Below are positions 1 through 6,955 of a stretch of DNA of 61,997 bases, piece by piece. The stretch covers positions 1-61,997 of IMG/VR virus record IMGVR_UViG_3300035661_000067; one strand, written 5' to 3'. Origin of the DNA: a virus. Numbering within the stretch: the stretch's first letter is position 1; every line of letters begins with the position of its first letter. The translations under genes and the position numbers were made by a program. The notes under the pieces were generated by a model, which saw only the letters and a program-made list of their open reading frames with translations, was not told the DNA's origin and did not search any database.

Positions 1-135
1 CAACGCGGTATATATGCACTTCAAGGATCACCCGGACGTGATCGAGGTTCTGCAGCGACTCGCCAATGCAGCGGTTCGCTCGCCAGACTGGAAGGAAGGC
101 GACATCAAGTCTGTCACCGTGAACATCACTGAAAC
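1..135. repeat. terminal redundancy, left copy
   Basis: Identical to 61863-61997 except for one base (C127/T61989). The overlap shows that the sequence closes on itself. It is either an assembly overlap of a circular or permuted genome, or a real direct terminal repeat. A true short terminal repeat inside a coding gene would be less usual than an assembly overlap. Confidence 0.9.
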
Positions 136-145
136 CCCTGTCTGA
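1..145 (+). CDS. 3' end of coiled-coil phage protein (gene spans the window ends)
   Basis: These bases continue, in frame, the gene that begins at 61249, because bases 1-135 repeat 61863-61997. The stop codon is TGA at 143-145, and the last residues are VNITETPV. The only difference between the two copies is C at 127 against T at 61989, and both codons encode Ile. See the entry at 61249 for function. Confidence 0.8.
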   Translation, partial: NAVYMHFKDHPDVIEVLQRLANAAVRSPDWKEGDIKSVTVNITETPV

Positions 146-156
146 AAGGCTATCCC

Positions 157-1407
157 ATGCCCATTGATGCCCAATACCATGGCGAGAGCGAGGCCATCGG
201 GGATGTCGTCCCCGGGACCGCGTTGGTGGTGCAGCTTGCGCGTGCCGAACTCGACGCCGCAGTCACCACGGCGAAAGCCTATCCTCGCAGTGTCGATCGC
301 GCGATGAAGGCCATCCTCACGCTCGCCACGCTGGACCCGGAAACCGCCAAGGAGTGCGTCTATGCCCTCCCTCGCGCCGGTAAGCCCATCACCGGCCCCT
401 CGGTGCGGCTGGCCGAAATCATCGCCAGCCAGTGGGGCAACTGCAAGGTCGGCGCGCGGGTTGTTGCGGTGGACCGGGTTGAGAAGGTTGTCATCGCTGA
501 AGGAATTTTCTACGACCTGGAAACCGGCATGACCCGCGTCCAGCAGACCCAGCGCCGGATCAGCGACAAGAACGGCAAAATCTTCAACGACGACATGATC
601 GCCGTGACGGGCAACGCCGCATGCTCCATCGCCATGCGTGAAGCGGTGCTGAAAGGGGTGCCCAAGGCCATCTGGCGCCGGGCCTACGAGGCGGCTGAAC
701 TGGTCATCAAGGGCGACGTGAAAACGATCAAAGAGCGCCGCGATGCAATGGTCAAGGCGTTCGCCGCCTTTGGAGTGGTGCCCGATCAGATCTTCGCCTG
801 CTTGGAGGTTGGGGGCCTGGACGACATCAATCTTGATGAAATTGGGATGCTGACCGCGATTTTCCTCGCCATCAAGGACGGCGAAGCGAAGGTCGAAGAC
901 TATTTCCCGGCTGTCACCAATGCCAAGGCTGCAGTTGAGGCGGCGCGCGGCACGGCGCGCAAGATGCAGGAGCAAGCCGCCCCCGCCGAAGTGGTCGAGC
1001 ATCAGCCCTCCGAGCCCGCGGCGAAGATCGACAAGGTTCCACCGAAGCCCCGCGCGACGAAGGCCGCCGAGCCGGCCAAGGTCGAGGCCAAGCCGAAGGC
1101 GGAGGTCCAGCCTGCAGAAGAGGCAGTCAATGACCTCTTCGCCGGCAAGGATGACCCCGACCGCAGCGATGGCAGCGAGAATGAGGTTGAGGATGCGGAA
1201 GGGGTCGATCAGGAAACGGGCGAGGTAGGCGAAGACTGGTCGAAGCACAAAATCTCCCGGCAGTTCGTGGAGGACTTGGATGTTATGGGCTCAGACGCAG
1301 TTGAAGACCTCTACAAGTACGACATGGAGAATATTCTCCGGGATCGGCCGGGCCAGCATGCCTACCTCTTGGAGGTTTTGAGGGCCGCAAAGGAGCAGGA
1401 GGAGTAA
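157..1407 (+). CDS. conserved phage protein, candidate ssDNA-annealing/recombination protein
   Basis: This is a 416-residue protein. Residues 1-260 form a compact domain containing the stretches GPSVRLAEIIASQWGN, RRISDKNGK and DMIAVTGNAACSIAMREAV, which resemble a conserved phage family I associate with recombination modules. Residues about 270-350 are a Lys/Ala/Glu/Pro linker, followed by an acidic helical tail. An AAAGG ribosome site precedes the ATG. It follows the coiled-coil gene by 11 bases, and RusA lies on the opposite arm. The recombination role is an inference from module context and remembered similarity, not from a catalytic motif. It could instead be an unrelated DNA-binding early protein. 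Confidence 0.5.
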   Translation: MPIDAQYHGESEAIGDVVPGTALVVQLARAELDAAVTTAKAYPRSVDRAMKAILTLATLDPETAKECVYALPRAGKPITGPSVRLAEIIASQWGNCKVGARVVAVDRVEKVVIAEGIFYDLETGMTRVQQTQRRISDKNGKIFNDDMIAVTGNAACSIAMREAVLKGVPKAIWRRAYEAAELVIKGDVKTIKERRDAMVKAFAAFGVVPDQIFACLEVGGLDDINLDEIGMLTAIFLAIKDGEAKVEDYFPAVTNAKAAVEAARGTARKMQEQAAPAEVVEHQPSEPAAKIDKVPPKPRATKAAEPAKVEAKPKAEVQPAEEAVNDLFAGKDDPDRSDGSENEVEDAEGVDQETGEVGEDWSKHKISRQFVEDLDVMGSDAVEDLYKYDMENILRDRPGQHAYLLEVLRAAKEQEE

Positions 1408-1410
1408 CGC

Positions 1411-1644
1411 ATGTCGGGGCCGAACATCAAAGAGCGCATCCTGGCCTGCATCAAGGCTGAACCTCGCGGGCTCACGACACGCGAGGTGGCCGAGAGGCTG
1501 GCCGCTGAACCGGCGAAGGTTCGGCCCCGCATTTCCGAACTCTATGGGGCCGGGCTAATCGCCCCCGGCCCTTACCGGCGCAGGACCGCGCAGGGCGGGG
1601 TCTGGCGCGAGAACATCTGGCATGCGCCTCCAGAGGCCAAGTGA
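1411..1644 (+). CDS. small winged-helix DNA-binding protein
   Basis: This 77-residue protein reads as one winged-helix domain. A helix at IKERILACIKAEP is followed by the helix-turn-helix LTTREVAERLAAEPAKVRPRI, then a SELYGAGLI turn and a short wing (YRRRTAQGGVWRENIWH). This resembles MarR/DprA-type wHTH folds used as transcription factors. It starts three bases after the previous stop with a strong GGAGGAG site, so the two are co-translated. It may regulate the early rightward operon. No effector domain is present. Confidence 0.7.
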   Translation: MSGPNIKERILACIKAEPRGLTTREVAERLAAEPAKVRPRISELYGAGLIAPGPYRRRTAQGGVWRENIWHAPPEAK

Positions 1645-1661
1645 GAGAGAGAGACAGGAAT

Positions 1662-1925
1662 ATGAACGCACCGACCGACATGGCAGATCCTTATGCCGTC
1701 ACCGCCTCCGAACTCCGGCAATTCATCGAGCGATATGAGCGGCTTGAAGCCGAGAAGAAGGATATGGCCGACCAACAGAAGGAGGTCATGGCTGAGGCCA
1801 AGGGCCGTGGATACGATACCAAGGCGCTGCGGAAGATCGTTGTGCTGCGGAAGATGAAGCCCGACGACATGGCCGAGGCCGAGGCGGTGCTGGATGTCTA
1901 TAAGCAAGCACTGGGGATGGTCTGA
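1662..1925 (+). CDS. GapR-family DNA-binding domain protein (DUF2312)
   Basis: The 87 residues match the GapR/DUF2312 (UPF0335) family almost end to end: ELRQFIERYERLEAEKKDM, then AKGRGYDTKALRKIV, then LRKMKPDDMAEAEAVL. GapR is an alphaproteobacterial nucleoid protein that clamps overtwisted DNA ahead of replication and transcription and stimulates type II topoisomerases. The start at 1662 is chosen over an upstream in-frame ATG at 1641 because a purine-rich site precedes it and the family domain begins just after. The stop overlaps the next start (TGATG). The phage copy may compete with or supplement host GapR. Confidence 0.9.
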   Translation: MNAPTDMADPYAVTASELRQFIERYERLEAEKKDMADQQKEVMAEAKGRGYDTKALRKIVVLRKMKPDDMAEAEAVLDVYKQALGMV

Positions 1926-2344
1926 TGGTGGGAGAAGAAGAGAAGATCGAGGCCATGGCCGCCGCGACAGAGGTGATGGGGACCGCTGGGCTCGAACACG
2001 CCGTCGCCATGATTAAGATCGCCATGAAGGAGGTTCCGGCTCACATCCCACCGAGCGAGCGGGCGCGCTATGCGGCTCATATTCTCGCTATCGCGGCGGG
2101 GGCCATTATCGGCGAGACGGTGATCGAAGAACCGACCATCGGGCGGCTGATGACGTTCATCAAGTCGGCCGACCTGCTGATGGTGTCGGCGCGAGAAAAT
2201 GTGAACTGGGTCGGTATCGCATCTATCCCCGTCGCCTCCCTCTGGGGCGCCGTGATTCATGGCTACAAGTTTGTGGTGGAGGAATCCCTTGACGACCTGC
2301 AGACCTTGGCAGACTTGGAGGTGGCGCATGTCCGCCCGAATTAG
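1925..2344 (+). CDS. hypothetical protein, helical
   Basis: This 139-residue protein is of unknown function. It is predicted to be mostly helical, with the hydrophobic stretch AAHILAIAAGAIIGETVI near residues 51-70 and a second one near VGIASIPVASLWGAVI. These are too interrupted by charge to call membrane segments with confidence. It is translationally coupled to the GapR-family gene (TGATG) and overlaps the next gene by 17 bases, so it belongs to the same early operon. Confidence 0.6.
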   Translation: MVGEEEKIEAMAAATEVMGTAGLEHAVAMIKIAMKEVPAHIPPSERARYAAHILAIAAGAIIGETVIEEPTIGRLMTFIKSADLLMVSARENVNWVGIASIPVASLWGAVIHGYKFVVEESLDDLQTLADLEVAHVRPN

Positions 2345-3227
2345 CCCGGAGGATCGCGCCACGATCGACGCCGCCATCCGTGAATTGCAGGTAATCGAAG
2401 GCGGGCCGAAGCCGAAGATCGACAAGGCGGGCACAAAGCGCAAGGACCGGGCCGAGCGCGCAGTGAGGAAGCTGGGCGAGATCCGCGATAGGCGCCGGTT
2501 CAAGGTCAATGTCGTGCCGCTGGGCGAGCCAAGGGTGATCGCACCCAAGGCGACGGAAGGAACGATCTTCCCGAGCATGGTCAAGGATGTGGTTCCCGGC
2601 CAGCCGGTGCTGCTGGACGGCGCGAGCAATGCCAAGATCGGCGGAGACGTGCTGGTCGGCTGGCTCAAGGGCGCCCGCATCGTCACGCTGACCCTTGAGG
2701 AGCGGGCGACGTGCCCCCGGTCCTGCGCCCTCTGGCAGGAGTGCTACGGCAATACCCTGAACTGGTCCGTGCGCTGGCGCCCGGGCGAATCGCTAGAACG
2801 CCAGATCGAGGCCGATGTGATCGACCTGCTGGACCGGTTCGGCAAGGTGCTGGTGCGCCTGCACATCACGGGCGACTTCTACTCTATGGGCTATCTGGCG
2901 CTCTGGGCGCGGCTCTTGGACGAGCATCCCAGCCTGGCCGTGTTCGGCTTCACCGCTCACCCCGACACAAGCCCCATGGGCGCCGCCATCGCCAAGGTCC
3001 GGGACCGCGATCCCAGGCGGTTCTCGATCAGGCACAGCGGTCGCTCTGGCTCGTGGGGCAGCGTTACCACGCCCCTTGTCGAGATTGACGCACCGATGGT
3101 CTTCGATGTGGCGATGTGCCCCGAACAGCGGGATGCCATGAAGGGAAGCCCGGACAAGATGCACTGCGGGGCCTGCGGGCTCTGCTGGAAGGGACAGCCG
3201 ACCCCCATCGGCTTTTATCAACATTGA
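2328..3227 (+). CDS. GP88-like cysteine-cluster phage protein
   Basis: This 299-residue protein has the cluster TCPRSCALWQECYGN (three Cys), the core VLVRLHITGDFYSMGYLALW, and a C-terminal cluster MHCGACGLCWKG. The pattern resembles the phage GP88 (gene product 88) family, whose members hold conserved cysteines and an RLNGTSD-like strand and have no established biochemical role. The cysteines suggest a bound metal or Fe-S cluster. The ATG at 2328 follows a GGAG site, and an upstream in-frame ATG at 2259 lies inside the previous gene. The family assignment is from memory of motifs and is moderate. Confidence 0.65.
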   Translation: MSARISPEDRATIDAAIRELQVIEGGPKPKIDKAGTKRKDRAERAVRKLGEIRDRRRFKVNVVPLGEPRVIAPKATEGTIFPSMVKDVVPGQPVLLDGASNAKIGGDVLVGWLKGARIVTLTLEERATCPRSCALWQECYGNTLNWSVRWRPGESLERQIEADVIDLLDRFGKVLVRLHITGDFYSMGYLALWARLLDEHPSLAVFGFTAHPDTSPMGAAIAKVRDRDPRRFSIRHSGRSGSWGSVTTPLVEIDAPMVFDVAMCPEQRDAMKGSPDKMHCGACGLCWKGQPTPIGFYQH

Positions 3228-3234
3228 GGTTGCC

Positions 3235-3681
3235 ATGACCGCCGATACAGCCTGCCCGCTCTGCGGCTATCCGTTCGACATCGACCCGCTGGGCAAGCAC
3301 AGGTGCCCCAACTGCCTCGGAGAGGGGCTGGATGACGCCGACCCGCTCGACGCGATGCTGAGTGATCGAGAACGTCTGGCGAGGGTGACGGAGTTCCGCG
3401 CCGAGATCGCCCGGCTGAACGGGCTGCTGCAAGAGGCTGGCGGGGCGCGCGACACAGCCATCAGCGGCCAGGCCGCCCGGGGCAGGGAGATCGACCACCT
3501 CAAGAACATCATGGCGCTCAAGGACAGCGACAAGAAAAAGCTGCTGGACCGGGCCAAGAAGGCCGAGGCGGTCCTGCGCGAGATCATCAGTCAGATCGAC
3601 CAAGGCGGCGAGTTTGGGACGGTATTCGACCGCGACAACTGCATCGCTCGCGCCCGCGAGATCATCAAGGGGGCCAAATGA
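3235..3681 (+). CDS. zinc-ribbon plus coiled-coil protein
   Basis: The 148 residues open with a zinc ribbon (CPLCGYPF ... HRCPNCLGEG, CxxC-x14-CxxC) and then form a long heptad-rich helix (residues about 40-115). No catalytic motif is visible. It starts seven bases after the previous gene and its stop overlaps the next start. A scaffold or nucleic-acid adaptor role is possible, but the function is unknown. Confidence 0.65.
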   Translation: MTADTACPLCGYPFDIDPLGKHRCPNCLGEGLDDADPLDAMLSDRERLARVTEFRAEIARLNGLLQEAGGARDTAISGQAARGREIDHLKNIMALKDSDKKKLLDRAKKAEAVLREIISQIDQGGEFGTVFDRDNCIARAREIIKGAK

Positions 3682-3968
3682 TGGTGGAAATAATCGTTCG
3701 ACTGGAAAACTGCGGCACGTGCCACTGGTGGGATCAGGCGACGAGGCTGACGCCCGAGGGTATCGTGCAAAAGACGCCCGAAGGGGCCTGCCACGGGTCG
3801 CCTCCGGCGCTGCTACTGACGGGCGAATGGAAGCTGCCTTTCACGCCGGCTAGCTTCTTCTGCGCGACATGGAAGTCGATCAGCTACCAGACCATCACCC
3901 TTCCTGCCGCGGAGCCCGCGCCCGCCGCGAAGCCCAAGCGGGTGCGCAAACCCCCGGCCCGGAAATGA
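3678..3968 (+). CDS. small Cys-containing hypothetical protein
   Basis: This is a 96-residue protein with CGTCHWW near the start, further Cys in GACHG and FFCATW, and a basic Ala/Pro/Lys tail (PKRVRKPPARK). The Cys/His pattern suggests a small metal-binding fold. ATGA overlap with the previous gene and a 4-base overlap with the next one place it in a coupled operon. No function recognised. Confidence 0.55.
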   Translation: MMVEIIVRLENCGTCHWWDQATRLTPEGIVQKTPEGACHGSPPALLLTGEWKLPFTPASFFCATWKSISYQTITLPAAEPAPAAKPKRVRKPPARK

Positions 3969-4702
3969 GGCGCTGGGTGATGGTAATGCTGCTGTGCGCC
4001 GGACCCGCCCTAGCTGATGGCCCCTCCACCATCCCGGGGGATCAGTGCGATACGCCTTTCATGGATTTGCCGACCTTCGCCGACCAATTCCCGGGCATCC
4101 CGGCGCAAATCGTTCACGGATGGTATGACACCGCGCTGCGCGAGTGGAGCGCGGCCTGCATCAGCCCCGGCGAGCGGCTGCGCGCCATGGGCTATACCGA
4201 TGAGGAACTGCTGGGCTGGGTCTTCAATGGCGGCGGCCATGTTCCCCCCAAGCCGGAGCCCGTGCCTCTGCCGTGGAGCGGCCTGCTGCTGCTCGTGCCC
4301 CTGTTGATGCTGTGGAGGATAGCGCGCATGCCAGACCTCGCCGGGCGCGGCCCGCTGGGACAGAAGAAGGGCAAGAAGCCCAAGGTCCAGAAGCGGGTGC
4401 TCGACAAGGCCCGCATCGAGGCGATCCACGGCCTGCCATGCGTGGCCTGCCGGGAATATGGAGACAAGCAGGAGACGCCGACCCAGGCGCACCACTGCAT
4501 CAGCGGGCGCTATAGCAGCGTCCGCGCGGGAGACGATGCCGCCATCCCTCTGTGCGAAGACCATCACCAGGGCGATCGGGGCAGCGACAAGGTAGCCATC
4601 CACAAGGACAAGGCGGCATGGGAAGCGAAGTATGGACCCGATACCGGGTTCATCGCCGTCACCGATTGGCTCATTCAGACAGGAGGGAAGCATGGGCTTT
4701 GA
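3965..4702 (+). CDS. signal-peptide/VPLP-type membrane segment fused to DUF968-like HNH nuclease
   Basis: The ORF encodes 245 residues in two parts. Residues 1-17 are a signal peptide ending ALA, followed by a short exported-type domain (three Cys in the whole part). VPLPWSG at 100-106 plus a hydrophobic stretch and WRIAR resemble a VPLPA-CTERM sorting tail. Residues 122-245 are a DUF968-like HNH nuclease with PCVACR, AHHCISGR and PLCEDHH, the expected zinc and catalytic Cys/His residues. DUF968-type nucleases act in phage recombination in the cytoplasm, so the two halves do not belong together topologically. An in-frame ATG at 4328 with GGAGG nine bases upstream could give a separate soluble nuclease. 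The start at 3965 overlaps the previous stop (ATGA). Confidence 0.7.
   Translation: MRRWVMVMLLCAGPALADGPSTIPGDQCDTPFMDLPTFADQFPGIPAQIVHGWYDTALREWSAACISPGERLRAMGYTDEELLGWVFNGGGHVPPKPEPVPLPWSGLLLLVPLLMLWRIARMPDLAGRGPLGQKKGKKPKVQKRVLDKARIEAIHGLPCVACREYGDKQETPTQAHHCISGRYSSVRAGDDAAIPLCEDHHQGDRGSDKVAIHKDKAAWEAKYGPDTGFIAVTDWLIQTGGKHGL
4314..4330 (+). promoter_or_regulatory. internal ribosome binding site and start codon for soluble HNH nuclease
   Basis: GGAGG at 4314-4318 lies nine bases before an in-frame ATG at 4328, exactly at the junction between the membrane segment and the HNH domain of the surrounding gene. This is stronger than the site of the full-length gene. It would yield a 124-residue soluble nuclease. 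Confidence 0.55.
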
Positions 4703-5558
4703 CCACAAGTCGCTGGCGGTGCCTGACCCCTGCGACAAGGCGACGTGCGACGGATGCGGGAAGGTCGAGGTTTTCCCGCACATACTGCCCACAAAGCAGA
4801 GCGACACCATAAATTGGCCCGCCTGCGTCAAAACCATGCAGGAGAAGGGCTGGTTCTTCGGGGGCAGAAGAAACCGCCTGCTGTGCCCAAACTGCAAGAC
4901 TGGACCGCAAACCATCGCTCAAACATCGGAGACGAAAGTGACGCCTGACCTGCTTGGAACCCAACCGGAGACGCCGAAGAAGCGCCGGGCGCATAGCAGC
5001 GTCCAGGCTGTCAATGATCGCCTCGGGGTGGTCAGGAAGATGCTTCTGGAGGGCGGCCCGGATCGCATCACCATCAAGGAAATCAGCCTCAGAACGGGGT
5101 TTTCCATCAACACCAGCAAGGCCGATATTCTGGCCTTGGGCTGGACCCATGATGGCAAGGTGGCGATTCCGCCCGTAAATGCGGAGCCAGAGCCTATCGT
5201 GCCGACACAAGCCCAGCGCAGGGCCATGACGGCGGCCCTCTCTGTCGCCTATGACATCGGCGGCCAGACCTATCACGAGGGGCATACCGACGCGACGGCG
5301 GCCATGGCCGCTGGCGTGAGCGAGTCGATGCTGGCAGGGCATCGGGACGCCAGCTATGGACCGGCGCCGGTTATCCTGCCGCCCGTGGATCTGGAGCAGA
5401 TGGCGACGGACTATGCTAGCCTCAAAGCCCGGGTCGAGTCTTACATCACCAAGCGGACGGCGAAGCGCGCGGAAGAGGATGCTTTCTCCCAGAGGATGGA
5501 AGACGAGGTGGCGGCCTTCGGCGCGGCGATTGAGCGCGCGAGGCTCAGCCGTGGGTGA
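4692..5558 (+). CDS. zinc-finger and HTH-containing hypothetical protein
   Basis: This 288-residue protein starts with a Cys-rich part (CDKATCDGCGKVEVFP ... CVKTM ... LLCPNCKTG). A helix-turn-helix-like segment follows at about residues 115-150 (ITIKEISLRTGFSINTSKADI), and the C-terminal half is helical. The arrangement suggests a DNA-binding regulator or replication accessory protein; no named family is recognised. The ATG at 4692 follows AGGAGGG directly, which decides the start over an upstream ATG at 4632. Confidence 0.6.
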   Translation: MGFDHKSLAVPDPCDKATCDGCGKVEVFPHILPTKQSDTINWPACVKTMQEKGWFFGGRRNRLLCPNCKTGPQTIAQTSETKVTPDLLGTQPETPKKRRAHSSVQAVNDRLGVVRKMLLEGGPDRITIKEISLRTGFSINTSKADILALGWTHDGKVAIPPVNAEPEPIVPTQAQRRAMTAALSVAYDIGGQTYHEGHTDATAAMAAGVSESMLAGHRDASYGPAPVILPPVDLEQMATDYASLKARVESYITKRTAKRAEEDAFSQRMEDEVAAFGAAIERARLSRG

Positions 5559-5928
5559 CGACTTCTCCTCGCATCCAACCCGCCATACCGCCGCGAAGGA
5601 CCACAAGTGCGAGTGCTGCGAGCGCACTATCCCGAAGGGCTCGACCTATGTCCGGCTGGCCGGGGTGTATGAGGGCGGGTTCTGGTCGCTCAAGTGCCAC
5701 GCGGACTGCGCGGAGGCTTGGTGGGTCTTCCCGCAAGTCCTCGGCTGCGGCTGGGACGAGTTCTCGATGCAGTATGTGATCGAGTTGGACATGATGACTG
5801 CCGATGAGGCGCAGGACACGCTGAACAGGGTGCGCGGCTTCTATCCTCATGTGGTCTGCAGGCTCGAAAGAAGCCTCGAACGGATGCTCGCCATGAACGA
5901 TGATGAAGACGCCCCGATGTTCAGCTAA
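5551..5928 (+). CDS. small zinc-binding hypothetical protein
   Basis: The 125 residues include CECCERTIPKG and LKCHADCAEAW, a treble-clef-like CxxC...CxxxC pattern. GTG at 5551 is used because it overlaps the preceding stop (GTG six bases before the TGA end) and the upstream ATG of this frame lies deep in the previous gene. It is the last gene of the rightward operon. Its stop overlaps the stop of the leftward wHTH gene by four bases. Function unknown. Confidence 0.6.
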   Translation: MGDDFSSHPTRHTAAKDHKCECCERTIPKGSTYVRLAGVYEGGFWSLKCHADCAEAWWVFPQVLGCGWDEFSMQYVIELDMMTADEAQDTLNRVRGFYPHVVCRLERSLERMLAMNDDEDAPMFS

Positions 5929-6257
5929 GGCGGCCCGCCCCAGAGCATCCTGAAACACTTCTCCAGAAGGGAGGCTACCTCGGCCTCCCTTTCTGCATCT
6001 GGTGTCATGGGCTGGTAGCTGAACCCCTGCCCTATATGGGTCACGATGGGCATGCCCTTGCGGCGGAGGCGCCGGATATGCGGGTCAACCACGTCGCGCG
6101 GGTCGCTGTCGTAGTTGCACAGGAGGTCTGCAATCTCGCCGCGCGTCCTGACCATGCCTGGGCGGAGGCACAGGAGTTCTGCGATGATAAACTCGGTCTT
6201 GGTGAGGGTGACGAACCGGCTATCGACCCATAGGCCATGGCGGGCGAGGTCAATCAT
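5925..6257 (-). CDS. orphan OmpR/PhoB-type winged-helix DNA-binding protein
   Basis: The 110 residues match only the effector domain of OmpR/PhoB regulators: VTLTKTEFIIAELLCLRPG, then VRTRGEIADLL, then DVVDPHIRRLRRKG and the wing IVTHIGQGFSYQ. No receiver domain is present, so it should not respond to a histidine kinase. It is the last gene of the leftward lysis end and converges on the early operon. It may repress or switch late promoters, or act on host promoters. Confidence 0.85.
   Translation of the reverse strand: MIDLARHGLWVDSRFVTLTKTEFIIAELLCLRPGMVRTRGEIADLLCNYDSDPRDVVDPHIRRLRRKGMPIVTHIGQGFSYQPMTPDAEREAEVASLLEKCFRMLWGGPP
5965..5994 (+). terminator. intrinsic terminator of the rightward operon
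   Basis: A hairpin is formed by GGGAGGC (5969-5975) and GCCTCCC (5983-5989) with a seven-base loop. It is extended by AGAA (5965-5968) pairing with TTCT (5991-5994) around one bulged T. The T-rich 3' arm fits a factor-independent terminator for plus-strand transcripts. It lies inside the 3' coding end of the opposing wHTH gene, so one sequence serves as coding DNA on one strand and terminator on the other. Confidence 0.65.
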
Positions 6258-6460
6258 CGGCCCGAGGCGGCCTCATTCCGCAGCTTGCAGATCCGCAGCG
6301 CCTCGCGGTCACGGTTCCACTGCTTCGCGGCCTCAAGGCCGGACAGGGCATGCGTCGGGGCAGGCACGGGATCATCGCACGGGGGCTGCGCCAGCGGGAC
6401 CGGGGGCTTAGCGCACCCAGCCAGGCTCAACGCAAGCAGGGCCGACATCAGGAATCGCAT
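6254..6460 (-). CDS. o-spanin, Rz1-like lipoprotein
   Basis: This 68-residue protein has a lipoprotein signal peptide with lipobox LAGC (Cys at residue 16) and then a short Pro-rich periplasmic part. Its start lies inside the out-of-frame i-spanin gene (overlap 6408-6460), the classic Rz/Rz1 arrangement. Outer-membrane Rz1 joins inner-membrane Rz to fuse the membranes at the last step of lysis. Confidence 0.85.
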   Translation of the reverse strand: MRFLMSALLALSLAGCAKPPVPLAQPPCDDPVPAPTHALSGLEAAKQWNRDREALRICKLRNEAASGR

Positions 6461-6665
6461 TCAGCTTGTCCTCCCACTCCCGGGTGTCGGCGCGGCTCTT
6501 GGCTTCCATCGCATCCAGCGCCATGCGCTTGTCGCGCGCGGCATTGTCGGTCTTCACTGTGGCGGCGTCGATGCCCGCCTGCATGCGCCAAGTGCCATAG
6601 CGATCGCCGGCAAAGAAGATCAGTCCGACCACCAGGAAGGCCCAGTTGATCTGGACCCACTTCAT
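6408..6665 (-). CDS. i-spanin, Rz-like
   Basis: This 85-residue type II membrane protein has one N-terminal membrane segment (INWAFLVVGLIFFAG) followed by a charged helical periplasmic part. The ATG at 6665 is chosen because the membrane segment follows at once and it overlaps the upstream stop (ATGA); longer upstream starts would bury the segment. Its 3' end overlaps the o-spanin gene in another frame. Confidence 0.85.
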   Translation of the reverse strand: MKWVQINWAFLVVGLIFFAGDRYGTWRMQAGIDAATVKTDNAARDKRMALDAMEAKSRADTREWEDKLNAIPDVGPACVEPGWVR

Positions 6666-6955
6666 TCCGGCGCCTTGGGGGCGATGGTCTTCTGGTGGAT
6701 CATCCGGCCAGGGCCGATAAGGAAGGCGCAGGCAAGGATTCCGCGGAAGCACTGCACCGTGACCCAATGCCTGGTGTCTGCCGGGATCACGTCATCGACC
6801 GTGACGAAACCCTGCAGCGTCTCCGGGATCAGCCCCTGCAGGTTCACCGCACCGATGATTCCCATGAGTATGCTCTGGATATACCAGAGCCACATCACGA
6901 TGGATTTCTTGGCGACGGTTGCTGCGTTGTCGATCATCTTCATCACGTCCCTCAT
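6662..6955 (-). CDS. putative holin with two membrane segments
   Basis: The 97 residues contain two hydrophobic segments, VMWLWYIQSILMGIIGAV near residues 20-40 and FRGILACAFLIG near 71-82, separated by a short acidic loop. Size, topology and position between endolysin and spanins fit a small class II-like holin. The ATG at 6955 overlaps the previous stop (ATGA). A second ATG four codons later has GAGGGA upstream, so two starts are possible, as in dual-start holins. Confidence 0.6.
   Translation of the reverse strand: MRDVMKMIDNAATVAKKSIVMWLWYIQSILMGIIGAVNLQGLIPETLQGFVTVDDVIPADTRHWVTVQCFRGILACAFLIGPGRMIHQKTIAPKAPE

Noticed and set aside
28-1248. 406-residue minus-strand ORF opposite the first early gene
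   Set aside because: Shadow of the coding gene at 157-1407; it has skewed Gly/Leu/Arg composition and no ribosome site or family pattern.
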